From: Paraburkholderia antibiotica
Lineage (GTDB): Bacteria > Pseudomonadota > Gammaproteobacteria > Burkholderiales > Burkholderiaceae
Length of the DNA: 64,000 nt
Assembly (NCBI RefSeq): GCF_012927125.1
Contig: NZ_JABBFZ010000003.1
Span: 1-64,000, forward strand
Direction of reading: 5' to 3'
A program made the position numbers and the translations under genes. This document shows positions 17,857-25,712 of this stretch, piece by piece (the stretch's first letter is position 1; each line of letters opens with the position of its first letter). Below the pieces are notes generated by a model. It had not been told where the DNA came from and ran no database searches. It worked only from the letters and a program-made list of their open reading frames with translations.

Positions 17857-18594
17857 TCACACGATCAGCGATTCTTGCAAAGGGACAGCAGTCAGGGGCG
17901 CTTCTTCAACACATCCGTTTTGTTGTCTAACACGATACGCTGTAGACGTGGACGCCCATGACACGGTCTTCACCAACTGCTGATCTTCAAATAGAACGGC
18001 CGCAAAATCGTCGATCGCGAGTGTGGACGGTATTAGGCCACGATGCATCTCTGCAAGGAGGTTGACACGTCGTTCAGAGACATGAGCGTTGTGGTAGTGG
18101 GCTGCGCATGCTCCCGGAAGTAGCCCCAAGCCGCGCTGGACTCCGTAGTTTCCCTGCTCGAACGGCCCCCCTAGCGCCGTCTCAAACCAGCACATCGCAC
18201 CAGCACTCATTCCTGCAAGCAGAACGCCGCGATTCCATGCTTCCTTCATCGCAACGTCGAGGCCCCATTCCCGCCATACTGCAAGGGCAGATCGGAGATG
18301 GCCGCCTCCCACGAAAATTGCGTCCTGACTCAAAAGGTGCGGCTTGAAATCGGTGTATGGAATGACGTTTGGACCCCAGCCGTTGAAGAACGGAAGGTTC
18401 GACACCTCACAGTCGAGCGAACCGTATGCCTCGTAAAACTTATCGATCTGCGCACGGTTATCGCCACTTGGAGTCGCGACGAAACATATACGCGGCCGAG
18501 GCTTGTCGATGAGCCGGTGTATGTATGCATCGACTAACGATGGTTCTTTTTCGGTCGTAAATCCGCCTCCGCCAATAGCCAATATGCGTCGCAT
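17857..18594 (-). CDS. peptidase E (S51) family protein
   Basis: 245 aa. N-terminus ILAIGGGGFTTEKEPS, then FVATPSGDN, AIFVGGGHLRSAL and the nucleophile elbow LLAGMSAGAMCWFE (Ser in GMSAGA), followed by GACAAHYHNAH with the candidate catalytic His and a C-terminal AIDDFAAV. This is the class I glutamine-amidotransferase-like fold of S51 peptidases, including dipeptidase E (Asp-X dipeptides) and cyanophycinase. Cytoplasmic, no signal peptide. Monocistronic; 257 bp separate it from the Amj gene. Substrate unknown; linkage to defence is positional only. Confidence 0.8.
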   Translation of the reverse strand: MRRILAIGGGGFTTEKEPSLVDAYIHRLIDKPRPRICFVATPSGDNRAQIDKFYEAYGSLDCEVSNLPFFNGWGPNVIPYTDFKPHLLSQDAIFVGGGHLRSALAVWREWGLDVAMKEAWNRGVLLAGMSAGAMCWFETALGGPFEQGNYGVQRGLGLLPGACAAHYHNAHVSERRVNLLAEMHRGLIPSTLAIDDFAAVLFEDQQLVKTVSWASTSTAYRVRQQNGCVEEAPLTAVPLQESLIV

Positions 18595-18700
18595 TCCTTT
18601 TGCCTCGAAAACGTACCGGAGTCATTGTTGACGATTTGGGCGGGCGTGTCGAACGGCCGGTGATGGCAGAAACTGAGTCCGACAGCCTCCGGTCCAGTTC

Positions 18701-18848
18701 GACCGAGGCCATGTGAAAACGTAAAAGTACTCGGTTTTCGGGCGTCGCTTTACTCTTCCCAACGCGCCGCCAAGCCAACATAGCGCGATCTGGAGGGTCG
18801 CCTTGCTCGACCTCCGCGTTTAGCCAGCGTTTTCACACGGCCTCGACC
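18701..18848. mobile_element. 148-bp internally deleted IS1182-like element (MITE-like)
   Basis: The left end GACCGAGGCCATGTGAAAAC and right end GTTTTCACACGGCCTCGACC are imperfect inverted repeats. The right 50 bp also resemble the right 50 bp of the full IS at 20400-20450 at the same spacing: 17 nt between CGAC and GTTTTC in both. No coding capacity. This fits a copy of a related IS1182-family element that lost its transposase but kept both ends; the intact IS begins inside its right end. Confidence 0.5.
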
Positions 18849-20450
18849 GAGAGTGTGTGGAAACGTGCTGATCGCCTATAGTGAATCAATACATCTTCCG
18901 GTGATGGCCCATGAAGCGATACATCGAGTGTGCAGCACGAGACCAGATCGCATTGCTTCCAGAAGCTCTTGAAGACTATGTCGATGTTGAGAACCCCGTA
19001 CGCGTAGTCGATGTCTTCGTTGACGAACTTGATCTCGCTCAATTGGGTTTTGAACGTGCGGCACCAGCATCGACCGGCCGGCCTGGCTATTACCCGGCAA
19101 CACTACTAAAGCTGTACATCTACGGGTATCTCAATAGGCTTCAATCGAGCCGCAGACTAGAGCGCGAAGCTCAGCGCAATCTCGAACTTATTTGGCTGCT
19201 CGGGCGGCTGACACCCGACTTCAAGACGATTGCCGATTTCCGCAAAGACAATGGCGACGCGATACGTGGGGTTTGCCGCCAATTCGTCACGATGTGCACT
19301 CGCCTTAAGCTGTTCGTCGATGCGACCGTTGCCATAGATGGAAGTAAATTCAAGGCGGTGAACAACCGCGACAAGAATTTCACTGACCGCAAGCTAGAGG
19401 CTCGCGTCGAGCAACTCGAACAGAGCATCGCTCGATACATGGACGAGCTGGATCGTGCAGACCGTGATCCAGCAAACGTACCCGAAGGACGCGTTGCGCA
19501 TCTGCACGAGAAGATTTCGAAGGTGCGCGAGCATATGCGCAAGATTCGGGAGATCGAGGTGCAAATGAAGGCCAGTCCCGACGGTCAAATTTCGCTGACC
19601 GATCCCGATGCTCGATCAATGGCAACCAGCGGGCGCGGGACAGGCATGGTCGGCTATAACGTGCAGACCGCAGTTGATCTCAAGCATCACATGATCGTTG
19701 CCCACGAGGTGGTCAACGTCGGTCACGACCGGAATCAACTTGCCTCGATGGCGCGACTCGCGCGGGAAGCCATAGATTCGACTACGCTTTCGGCGTTTGC
19801 AGATCGGGGCTACTTCAAGAGCGAAGAAATCATGCGTTGCCAGCAGGACGGAATAACGCCTTTAGTGCCGAAGCCGTTCACTTCGAACAACAAAGCCGAT
19901 GGTCTGCTCGATAAACGGGACTTCGTTTACATCGAAGCCGATGACGAGTATCAGTGTCCCGCGGGTGAGCGTGCGATACATCGCTTCACCACCTTCGAGG
20001 CAGGACTGACCATACACAAATACTGGTCGTCCGCCTGCCCCAGGTGCGCAATGAAACCGCAGTGTACGTCCGGGGTTAACCGAAGGATCACGCGTTGGGA
20101 GCATGAATCGATACTGGAAGAGATGCAAAGTCGACTCGACAACATACCGAATGCGGCGAGGTTAAGACGTCAGACTGTTGAGCATCCGTTCGGAACGTTG
20201 AAGTTCTGGATGGGCGCCGCACACTTCTTAACAAGGACGCTTTCGAATGTCCGAACCGAGATGAGCTTGAACGTGCTTGCATACAACATGAAGCGGGCGA
20301 TCAAGATCCTCGGTGCGCAAACCTTGATGGCAGCGATACGGGCGTAAGCCCTGTTCACGCGCTTAAGGCGTTGCCAGCTTCGGCATTCCCAATCGGGCGT
20401 TGCCTCGTTCGACGCAAACACTGGGCGGGTGTTTTCACACGGCCTCGACC
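18845..20450 (+). mobile_element. IS1182-family insertion sequence
   Basis: About 1606 bp around one transposase gene. Left terminal repeat near 18845-18865 (GACCGAGAGTGTGTGGAAAC) and right terminal repeat 20431-20450 (GTTTTCACACGGCCTCGACC) are imperfect inverted repeats, about 14 of 20 matching. Length and single ORF fit IS1182. Exact borders and target duplication were not resolved, because a related deleted copy abuts the left end. It may have interrupted the 5' part of the HEPN-like gene to its right. Confidence 0.7.
18911..20347 (+). CDS. tnpA: IS1182-family DDE transposase
   Basis: 478 aa, complete. N-terminal DUF772-like region (GRPGYYPATLLKLYIYGYLN) typical of IS1182/IS5-class transposases. 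DDE residues are visible as VAIDGSKFKAV (D), AFADRGYFKS (D) and TVEHPFGTLKFW (E). A charged coiled region at 155-230 separates the first and second catalytic residues, and CPRCAMKPQC provides a zinc knuckle before the last one. ATG 18911 lies about 65 bp inside the left terminal repeat. No frameshift, so it is likely active or recently active. Confidence 0.93.
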   Translation: MKRYIECAARDQIALLPEALEDYVDVENPVRVVDVFVDELDLAQLGFERAAPASTGRPGYYPATLLKLYIYGYLNRLQSSRRLEREAQRNLELIWLLGRLTPDFKTIADFRKDNGDAIRGVCRQFVTMCTRLKLFVDATVAIDGSKFKAVNNRDKNFTDRKLEARVEQLEQSIARYMDELDRADRDPANVPEGRVAHLHEKISKVREHMRKIREIEVQMKASPDGQISLTDPDARSMATSGRGTGMVGYNVQTAVDLKHHMIVAHEVVNVGHDRNQLASMARLAREAIDSTTLSAFADRGYFKSEEIMRCQQDGITPLVPKPFTSNNKADGLLDKRDFVYIEADDEYQCPAGERAIHRFTTFEAGLTIHKYWSSACPRCAMKPQCTSGVNRRITRWEHESILEEMQSRLDNIPNAARLRRQTVEHPFGTLKFWMGAAHFLTRTLSNVRTEMSLNVLAYNMKRAIKILGAQTLMAAIRA

Positions 20451-21248
20451 CATTCGAGTCACTCTGTCTGCATTAACAGCGGTCCGCTGCCTCTCGAAGT
20501 GAGACGTTCGCATGCAGCGCTGTTATCGCTAGCATCGCCTTCCGGCGGTTCCGCGATTTACCCTGCCCCGGGACTGCTTGATTTAGGCAGTAGAGTGAGA
20601 GAAGATGACTGGTCATTCGTTATCAAGCTGCATGCCCTGTTCGAGTCGGCACTCGGCTATGTCGTCGGTCAACGCCTCGGTCCTGAGGTCGCAGCGGTAG
20701 TCATGCGGCCGGACATGAACGGCTCGAAGGGCAAAGTGGCGTTCGCACGCGCGCTCGGCGTGATCAACGACGGCGAGGTCCGGTATCTTGACCTGCTCTC
20801 GAAACTGCGCAATCGCTGCGCGCATGGCGTGCGGCAGGCGGTGGAGTTCTCGCTGCCGGGTTACCTCGCGAACGTTTCGCCGAACGAGCGCAAACAGTTC
20901 GTGCATGCACTGCACGGCGACCAAACCGACCGGCCAGTCGCCCTCGCGGGCCGTACCACTACGGCGGCGAAGTTCGCGCTCGACAATCCGAAGATCGAGA
21001 TCTGGCTGATCGCGATGTGGATGCTTGCCTCCTTGTACCTGCTCAAGGAACTGGAGGATCTTGTCCGCGCGAAGGAACGTATGCTGATCGAGGCGTCGCT
21101 GCGCCGGCAGCAGCCGGTCCTAAACGGCCTGTTCGCCGCGCTGAGAGGCAGCCCCTCTGCTGCGGCCCAGCTCGCCACGGAGCTGCTCGGGACATCACCT
21201 AGCGCGTGCCGGCACTCCGTGGCGTCTCCGGCTCATGTTCGCGCATAG
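20451..21248 (+). CDS. HEPN/MltR-like protein, 5' end probably disrupted by the IS
   Basis: The frame is open through the IS end, so the true start is unclear; GTG 20595 gives about 217 aa. Residues DDWSFVIKLHALFESALGYVVGQ, KVAFARALGVI and DLLSKLRNRCAHG follow the order of MltR/DUF4145-type HEPN proteins. LRNRCAH contains the R-x4-H (RNxxxH) HEPN motif. A long helix near the C-terminus (WLIAMWMLASLYLLKELEDLV) may be structural or membrane-associated. HEPN proteins are often RNases in toxin-antitoxin or abortive-infection systems; others are inactive. It lies beside a second gene with an RNxxxH motif. Reads directly out of the IS, suggesting truncation. Confidence 0.55.
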   Translation, partial: HSSHSVCINSGPLPLEVRRSHAALLSLASPSGGSAIYPAPGLLDLGSRVREDDWSFVIKLHALFESALGYVVGQRLGPEVAAVVMRPDMNGSKGKVAFARALGVINDGEVRYLDLLSKLRNRCAHGVRQAVEFSLPGYLANVSPNERKQFVHALHGDQTDRPVALAGRTTTAAKFALDNPKIEIWLIAMWMLASLYLLKELEDLVRAKERMLIEASLRRQQPVLNGLFAALRGSPSAAAQLATELLGTSPSACRHSVASPAHVRA

Positions 21249-21357
21249 TGCAGCAGGACGTGACGACTAAGGCTAATCTCAGGGAGCGTTATCAGCCGAA
21301 GAGTAACCTCGCTGCAGACGCTGCTTGACCGGTTTTCCAGAGAAAAGTACATATCTT

Positions 21358-22254
21358 ATGGCACTACTTCGAGGGGATGCACTCGACAACTTCCGGCAAA
21401 TGGTCGTCTCGGCGAAAAAGATTGAGCCGCACTGGCATGTCGGAAGTGACCATTGGCTGGACAGGGCGCTAGTTAAGCTCTGGCGCCAATATATTGAATT
21501 GCGAGCAGAGATCGAGGTGGCCGCGAGCGATGCGGCAAGCAAGGCCCAAGCAGACCTTGAAATGTGGCGCAAGCGGCTCTCAGAACTTAACCCCGACGCA
21601 CTGAGGGAGGAAGTCGAGAAGGAAGCCCGAATGATCTCGGCAATCGATGCTCAACCATACGAAAGGGTTGCTGCCCGGTTCAGCGGGCGCCTAATGCCAC
21701 TATTCACGGAGGTGACCATCCTCTCGGCGGCATTATGCGAAGCCGACATTAATCTTGCTCTCGAGTGGGGATGCTCGTTCATTGGCAAGCCGGAGCTGTT
21801 CGTACTCATCGAGTCGCGCACGACCGTGGATAAGTGGCGGCATGGACCGAAAATGTTGCTGTCAGACTATTTGCTTCCCTCAGATTCAGGTGAGTTCGAA
21901 GCATTGGGACGGGTCTCTCGCGAACGCAATCGGCTGATCCATCCTAAGGCCCATGTTCAAGTCCAAGGGAGAAAGAATCGCCTCGCCGAGAAGCACAAGA
22001 GTTTAGGAACTGCCGAAGTGCTGTTCTGGTTGCCTCGCTTTTTCAGTCTTCCCTTTGATTTGACCGATTTTCTGCGAGGCTGCACGCCGGTCAACGGAGC
22101 GAAATTTCCCGTTTTGTCGCATCGGGGCGAAATTAAGCGAGCGAGCCAGCACCGACTAGCATGCGCGGTCGATCTGGACTCGTCAGGCGAGGGCGTGAAA
22201 AAAACAGAAACGACCGCTTCCGGAAGGCAACCGCCGCTCAGCAGCAACCTTTGA
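21358..22254 (+). CDS. hypothetical protein with RNxxxH HEPN-like motif
   Basis: 298 aa from ATG 21358 (frame opens at 21325). Long helical region 25-100 (RALVKLWRQYIELRAEIEV, DLEMWRKRLSELN), then a compact domain with GRVSRERNRLIHPKAH, where RNRLIH fits R-x4-H of HEPN ribonucleases. A basic Ser-rich tail follows. No membrane helix. It lies 110 bp after the other HEPN-like gene on the same strand and may share its transcript. I do not recognise a named family; a defence or stress RNase is possible from the motif alone. Confidence 0.5.
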   Translation: MALLRGDALDNFRQMVVSAKKIEPHWHVGSDHWLDRALVKLWRQYIELRAEIEVAASDAASKAQADLEMWRKRLSELNPDALREEVEKEARMISAIDAQPYERVAARFSGRLMPLFTEVTILSAALCEADINLALEWGCSFIGKPELFVLIESRTTVDKWRHGPKMLLSDYLLPSDSGEFEALGRVSRERNRLIHPKAHVQVQGRKNRLAEKHKSLGTAEVLFWLPRFFSLPFDLTDFLRGCTPVNGAKFPVLSHRGEIKRASQHRLACAVDLDSSGEGVKKTETTASGRQPPLSSNL

Positions 22255-22327
22255 ATGTCGCTTCCTTGTCGGTCGTTGCCAAACAGCGTCCCACTGCCAG
22301 GTTCGACGATCGCCTCGGGCGCGCGGT

Positions 22328-22696
22328 CCATGCAAGCTCAGCACCATTCAGACGTGGTGTCCAACGCCGCACAGCACCGCATGTATTGCGCCGCCCGCGC
22401 GCTTTGCATCAGATCCAGCCGAATTTCCCGTCTGCCGTCATGTGACCGATGACCGTTTCGATCGCACTTCGAGGTTTGATAATCGCGCTTCCGCGTGCGA
22501 TGCCCCGCCGCAAGCACAAGGGAGGTAGATCTTCACGCTGTCGATCGCGACATCCTTCCAGGCACGGGCAACGATAGCGAGGACTTAGGCTCATCTGTGA
22601 ATCCGACATGGGGTGGTCGAAGCGAGATTCGGCAACGGGGAGCGAGCCATCTTGTAAGCCGTCGGACGGCAGCGGGCACCCGACCAAGTTTCTCAT
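22328..22696 (-). pseudogene. IS5-like transposase remnant (C-terminal part)
   Basis: On the minus strand, one frame reads IIKPRSAIETVIGHMTADGK near 22410-22490. After a shift, a second frame reads GAIHAVLCGVGHHV followed by a stop near 22330-22400. Intact IS5-type transposases end with a similar '..R.AIEpvIGHmKaDg..gGDalHAVLCGaGHN..' block. The frameshift and stop show that it is dead. It sits directly downstream of the split antitoxin-like gene and may have removed that gene's partner. Confidence 0.6.
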
Positions 22697-22712
22697 TTGA
22701 CAATGTATTCAG

Positions 22713-23642
22713 TCATGCCGCGCCCTGTTCGCCCGTCACGTCGAGCGCAGCCAAGTCAATCACCGGAACTAAGCTCAAGCGATTGTCTAGTATGACTTCG
22801 ACCGGTGATTTCCCATCAAGCTCGTCTCGCTGACGCCGCATGAACGAATGGATCACCCAAGCGTTTGTTTTCGCATTGGCGAACGGGCGGAGAACCGCGA
22901 CCAGCCTCGCAGGCTCGGCATCGAACTGCCATTTTGGGTATCGAAACCCTCTCGCCTTCCCTGGTGGAAGCAGGGCATACAGTTCACCGTTCTGGCGCTG
23001 ATCATTGATCGTCCGCTCGTTGCGACCCGCATATTAGCGGGCAAGTAGGAGCGCAAGGTTGTCAGGGCTCTCGTATTCGACGAGAGCCAGGCGCCTTCCC
23101 CGAGCACGGGCTCCAGGCAGCAAGTCAGCGACGACTGCACTGCGTTGGGCCAGCCTAGTATGCCTAGCTGCTCCGTCATTCGGAACATTGCCGCTCCGCA
23201 CAGTTTCTAGAGCGGCCGTCAGATATTCAATGGCATCCCGCGTAGCATTTGCGACAAGTGTCCCCGCGATCTGGCCAGCAAGCTTGCGCAAGGCAGCTTT
23301 TCCATCAATCCCCCCTGTGAGACCGGACATGCGTATACGAGCGGCCGCGTCTATGCCCAGCTCACTGTGCGACGCGTCGGCACTGAGGGCGGGCGGGATG
23401 ATATCGGTCAACAGGCCCGTCAAGCCAACCCAATTCTCAGTCGACCGTTCTTCCGGCCGTTCGACGATTTCCCTGTCTAGCTTGCAGGCGAACGGCACCA
23501 GCCCTTTCGCTTGATCGACCTTGCGTTGCTCCCTGCGATCCAGAGCAGTCGTGGTGCACCTCTTGTCTACGCGCTCAGAGCTTTCCAGCTTCAAACTGTT
23601 CGGCCTTGCGGCCCTATGTTTCTCGCAATCGCCTTTTTTCAT
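22713..23642 (-). pseudogene. antitoxin-like (MbcA/ParS-type) gene split by an in-frame TAA
   Basis: The frame starts around ATG 23642 (others at 23648, 23669), runs to TAA at 23034-23036, then continues in the same frame for 106 codons to TGA 22713. After the stop it reads GELYALLPPGKARGF, RYPKWQFD, VIHSFMRRQRDELDGKSPVEVILD: the same 'L.AL..YP.WQF .. L-G-K-x-P-x-E' pattern as the gene at 5176. The stop falls inside what looks like the HTH (SPDNLALLLAR, stop, YAGRNERTINDQRQ). The N-terminal part includes AKGLVPFACKLDREIVE, reminiscent of ribbon-helix-helix segments. Either a nonsense pseudogene or two pieces that still function. Confidence 0.55.
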
Positions 23643-24353
23643 CGCCATATGCTCTTGTACCGACAACATTCTTGCCGCGATAACCGACCCGACTGGACGG
23701 CTGTAATAAATCAATACTTCGAGGTCACGCACGTGACGCTACGACGACAGTTCTGTGCCGCGCGCGCGGCGAGGACGATGGTCGTACGTCCGCGTCGGGG
23801 CCTCATACCCGCAAATCGAATGGCGCCAACTCCTTGTCGGAAGGCTCTTTGCGGTATGCCGGTACTCTTGTAGCACGCGGCGCCAGACGTTGTAAAACAG
23901 CTTGGAGGCATCGCTCGCTGATCGCCGACGCCAATGTATCGGGCAGCGCTCGAAGGCTGTGCGGTGGACCGGCACATGTTTTTCGGCTAACACGGGGCTT
24001 CTTTTTGCGGATGGGCACGCGTGATCGCCGTGGCAATTATTTGTGGATAACTTCTGTTCATTACTCCCCCGCACCCCCTCATGCCAACGAGAGATATTGT
24101 TGCCAAAACGTCCAAAGCGACGAAATGCCGAAAACAACCGCCGCGGGGCATTTGCGTTAAAGCGAAGTATTACCCACAGTTCGGTGGCTCGCGTCGATTT
24201 TTTGCGTGGAATATGCGCGTAAAACTACGTGTACCCACATTGTTTGCGCATATGACGGCATGAAACTGCCCAACTTAGAGGCATTGCATCATCTGCCAAC
24301 ACTTTTTAGTGTGGATAACCGTTCTAAGACGAATATCGCGCACTGAGGTCAGA
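23643..24353. other. gene-poor, AT-richer right edge of island with DnaA-type boxes
   Basis: TGTGGATAA (exact reverse complement of the DnaA box TTATCCACA) occurs at 24044-24052 and 24310-24318. A near match TTACCCACA is at 24170-24178 and a weaker GTACCCACA near 24231. No rep, par or dnaA-like gene lies alongside. A minus-strand frame from TTG 24036 to 23803 is not convincing. It could be a relic replication origin, an attachment region, or chance. Confidence 0.35.
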
Positions 24354-24410
24354 AAGGCCCCGGATTGTCCCGCCAGATCAAAAGTCTGGCAGGATTTTCC
24401 GGGGCCTTTT
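24354..24410. terminator. strong stem-loop terminator
   Basis: GGCCCCGG at 24356-24363 pairs with CCGGGGCC at 24399-24406, with an inner stem GCCAGA/TCTGGC. AAA precedes and TTTT follows, so it can act in both directions. It lies just downstream of the minus-strand LysR gene and insulates it from the island. Confidence 0.75.
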
Positions 24411-24453
24411 CTATTGATTCGACGGGATCAAACCACCCCGTCCAACCTCGTAC

Positions 24454-25389
24454 TCAAACGCTCGATTTCAACGCCTCGAGCAAAGGCGGCAACCATCTTT
24501 CCTCGGGTCCTTTCCGGCGAATCAGCGCCACAGGCCGGCGAGGCAGCGGCGGCGACACGCGGATCGTCCTGACTTTATCTCCCGCCGCCTGGCTGCGCAG
24601 AATCGGCGAAGGCAGGACGCTGATGCCCACATTCTCGGCAACCAGCTGCAGATTCGTCGACGGTTGGCTGGAATTGACGATCGGTTCAGGCGCGGCCAGT
24701 CCCTCCTGGCTGAACATTTCCACGACCGATCGGGTGAGGAGCGAATCGGCCGGCGGCAGAATCCATCGCTCGTTGCTTAGCATGTCCCACGACACGCTTC
24801 GTCGTTCGGTGAGAGGGTGAGCGGTCGCGGCAATCACCTCCATGTTCGCCGTGAACAACTTCGTGATGTCCAGTGCCTCCGTCCTCATGCTCGGCAGATC
24901 CAGCGAACTGATCAGAAAATCCAGTTCGCCTTCCTGCAATCTGAGGAACAGATCGGGCACCGCGGCTTCGACCATCTTCACGCGTATGGACGCATCGAGG
25001 CTGAGTAGCCGTTGGAAAACACCGGGCAGATAACCTTGCGCGATGAAATGAGGCGCGCCCACGTTAAGCGACAAAATCTGGCTGTCGCTCAGGGTCTCTT
25101 GACGCAGTCGCTCCAGCTCGCCCATCAGGAGTTTTGCGCCGCGCAGCACCGTCGTCCCGTACTGGGTCGGCACCACGCCACGCGCGTCGCGCTCGAACAA
25201 CGGAACGCCGAACGCGCTTTCCACCTCGACCAACGCCTTGCTCAACGCCGGCTGCGTGACGTTGAGGAGCCTCGCTGCCGAGTGCAGGCTTCCGCTCTCC
25301 TCCAGCGTCAGCAGGATATGCAGATGCCGGAATCTCAACCGGCCGACGAGTCGGCGTAAGCCCTCGCTGTCTTTTTCTGCTGGCGGCAC
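24454..25389 (-). CDS. LysR-family transcriptional regulator of the adjacent catabolic cluster
   Basis: 311 aa from GTG 25389. N-terminal winged HTH: LRFRHLHILLTLEESGSLHSAARLLNVTQPALSKALVEVE-type region, followed by a substrate-binding domain (PHFIAQGYLPGVFQRLLSLD, LDFLISSLDLPSM). Divergent from the MFS gene at 25713 with a 323-bp intergenic region, the standard layout for LysR control of a neighbouring pathway; it probably activates the cluster in response to the substrate or a pathway intermediate. Terminated at 24354-24410. Confidence 0.92.
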   Translation of the reverse strand: MPPAEKDSEGLRRLVGRLRFRHLHILLTLEESGSLHSAARLLNVTQPALSKALVEVESAFGVPLFERDARGVVPTQYGTTVLRGAKLLMGELERLRQETLSDSQILSLNVGAPHFIAQGYLPGVFQRLLSLDASIRVKMVEAAVPDLFLRLQEGELDFLISSLDLPSMRTEALDITKLFTANMEVIAATAHPLTERRSVSWDMLSNERWILPPADSLLTRSVVEMFSQEGLAAPEPIVNSSQPSTNLQLVAENVGISVLPSPILRSQAAGDKVRTIRVSPPLPRRPVALIRRKGPEERWLPPLLEALKSSV

Positions 25390-25712
25390 GGTGATTCCAA
25401 AAAGTTTTCGCTAGATAAAATCATATCACTATCAGTAATTTCATCGGATGCGTAAACTCCGAACACAACAACTGCTCAAGTTATCGACATGCCGCCTGCT
25501 TTTCGCTCTTCGTTATAAGACGTGGGGCGGATGCGGAGACGGACTTGGGAGTGGTTGGTGTCAGCAATAAAAAAGAGACGTGATGCAAGCGCCGTTCGCG
25601 GTAGCTCATGCAGTCCAAAAAACATATTGGAGACATGGATGGACAGTTCGACTGGAACGTATTCGCCGCCTGCCTGTGCCCGACCGATTGTTCGGTCCCG
25701 GGAGGAGCGCTC
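25390..25712. promoter_or_regulatory. divergent LysR/MFS regulatory region
   Basis: The AT-rich part at about 25405-25445 (GATAAAATCATATCACTATC) is a plausible promoter and LysR-binding zone near the lysR start. GGGAGGAG, seven bases before ATG 25713, is a good ribosome-binding site. No unambiguous T-N11-A operator could be fixed by eye. Confidence 0.4.

Larger units (their letters stand above)
1..24350. mobile_element. genomic island, recombinase-led and defence-rich (left end outside window)
   Basis: A recombinase operon is followed by many short, unrelated accessory genes on both strands: restriction-modification, toxin-antitoxin-like, HEPN-like and ImmA/IrrE genes, plus an IS1182-family element and an IS5-like relic. 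Codon use is less GC-biased than to the right of about 24.4 kb, where ordinary Burkholderiaceae metabolic operons begin. The right border is an estimate, placed before the strong terminator at 24354-24410. No attachment-site repeats or tRNA were identified. Calling this one element is an inference; several nested insertions are equally possible. Confidence 0.6.

Noticed and set aside
23803..24036. 77-codon minus-strand frame (TTG start) at the island edge
   Set aside because: Basic N-terminus looks protein-like, but there is no ribosome-binding site, no family, and a competing frame of equal length; not supportable.
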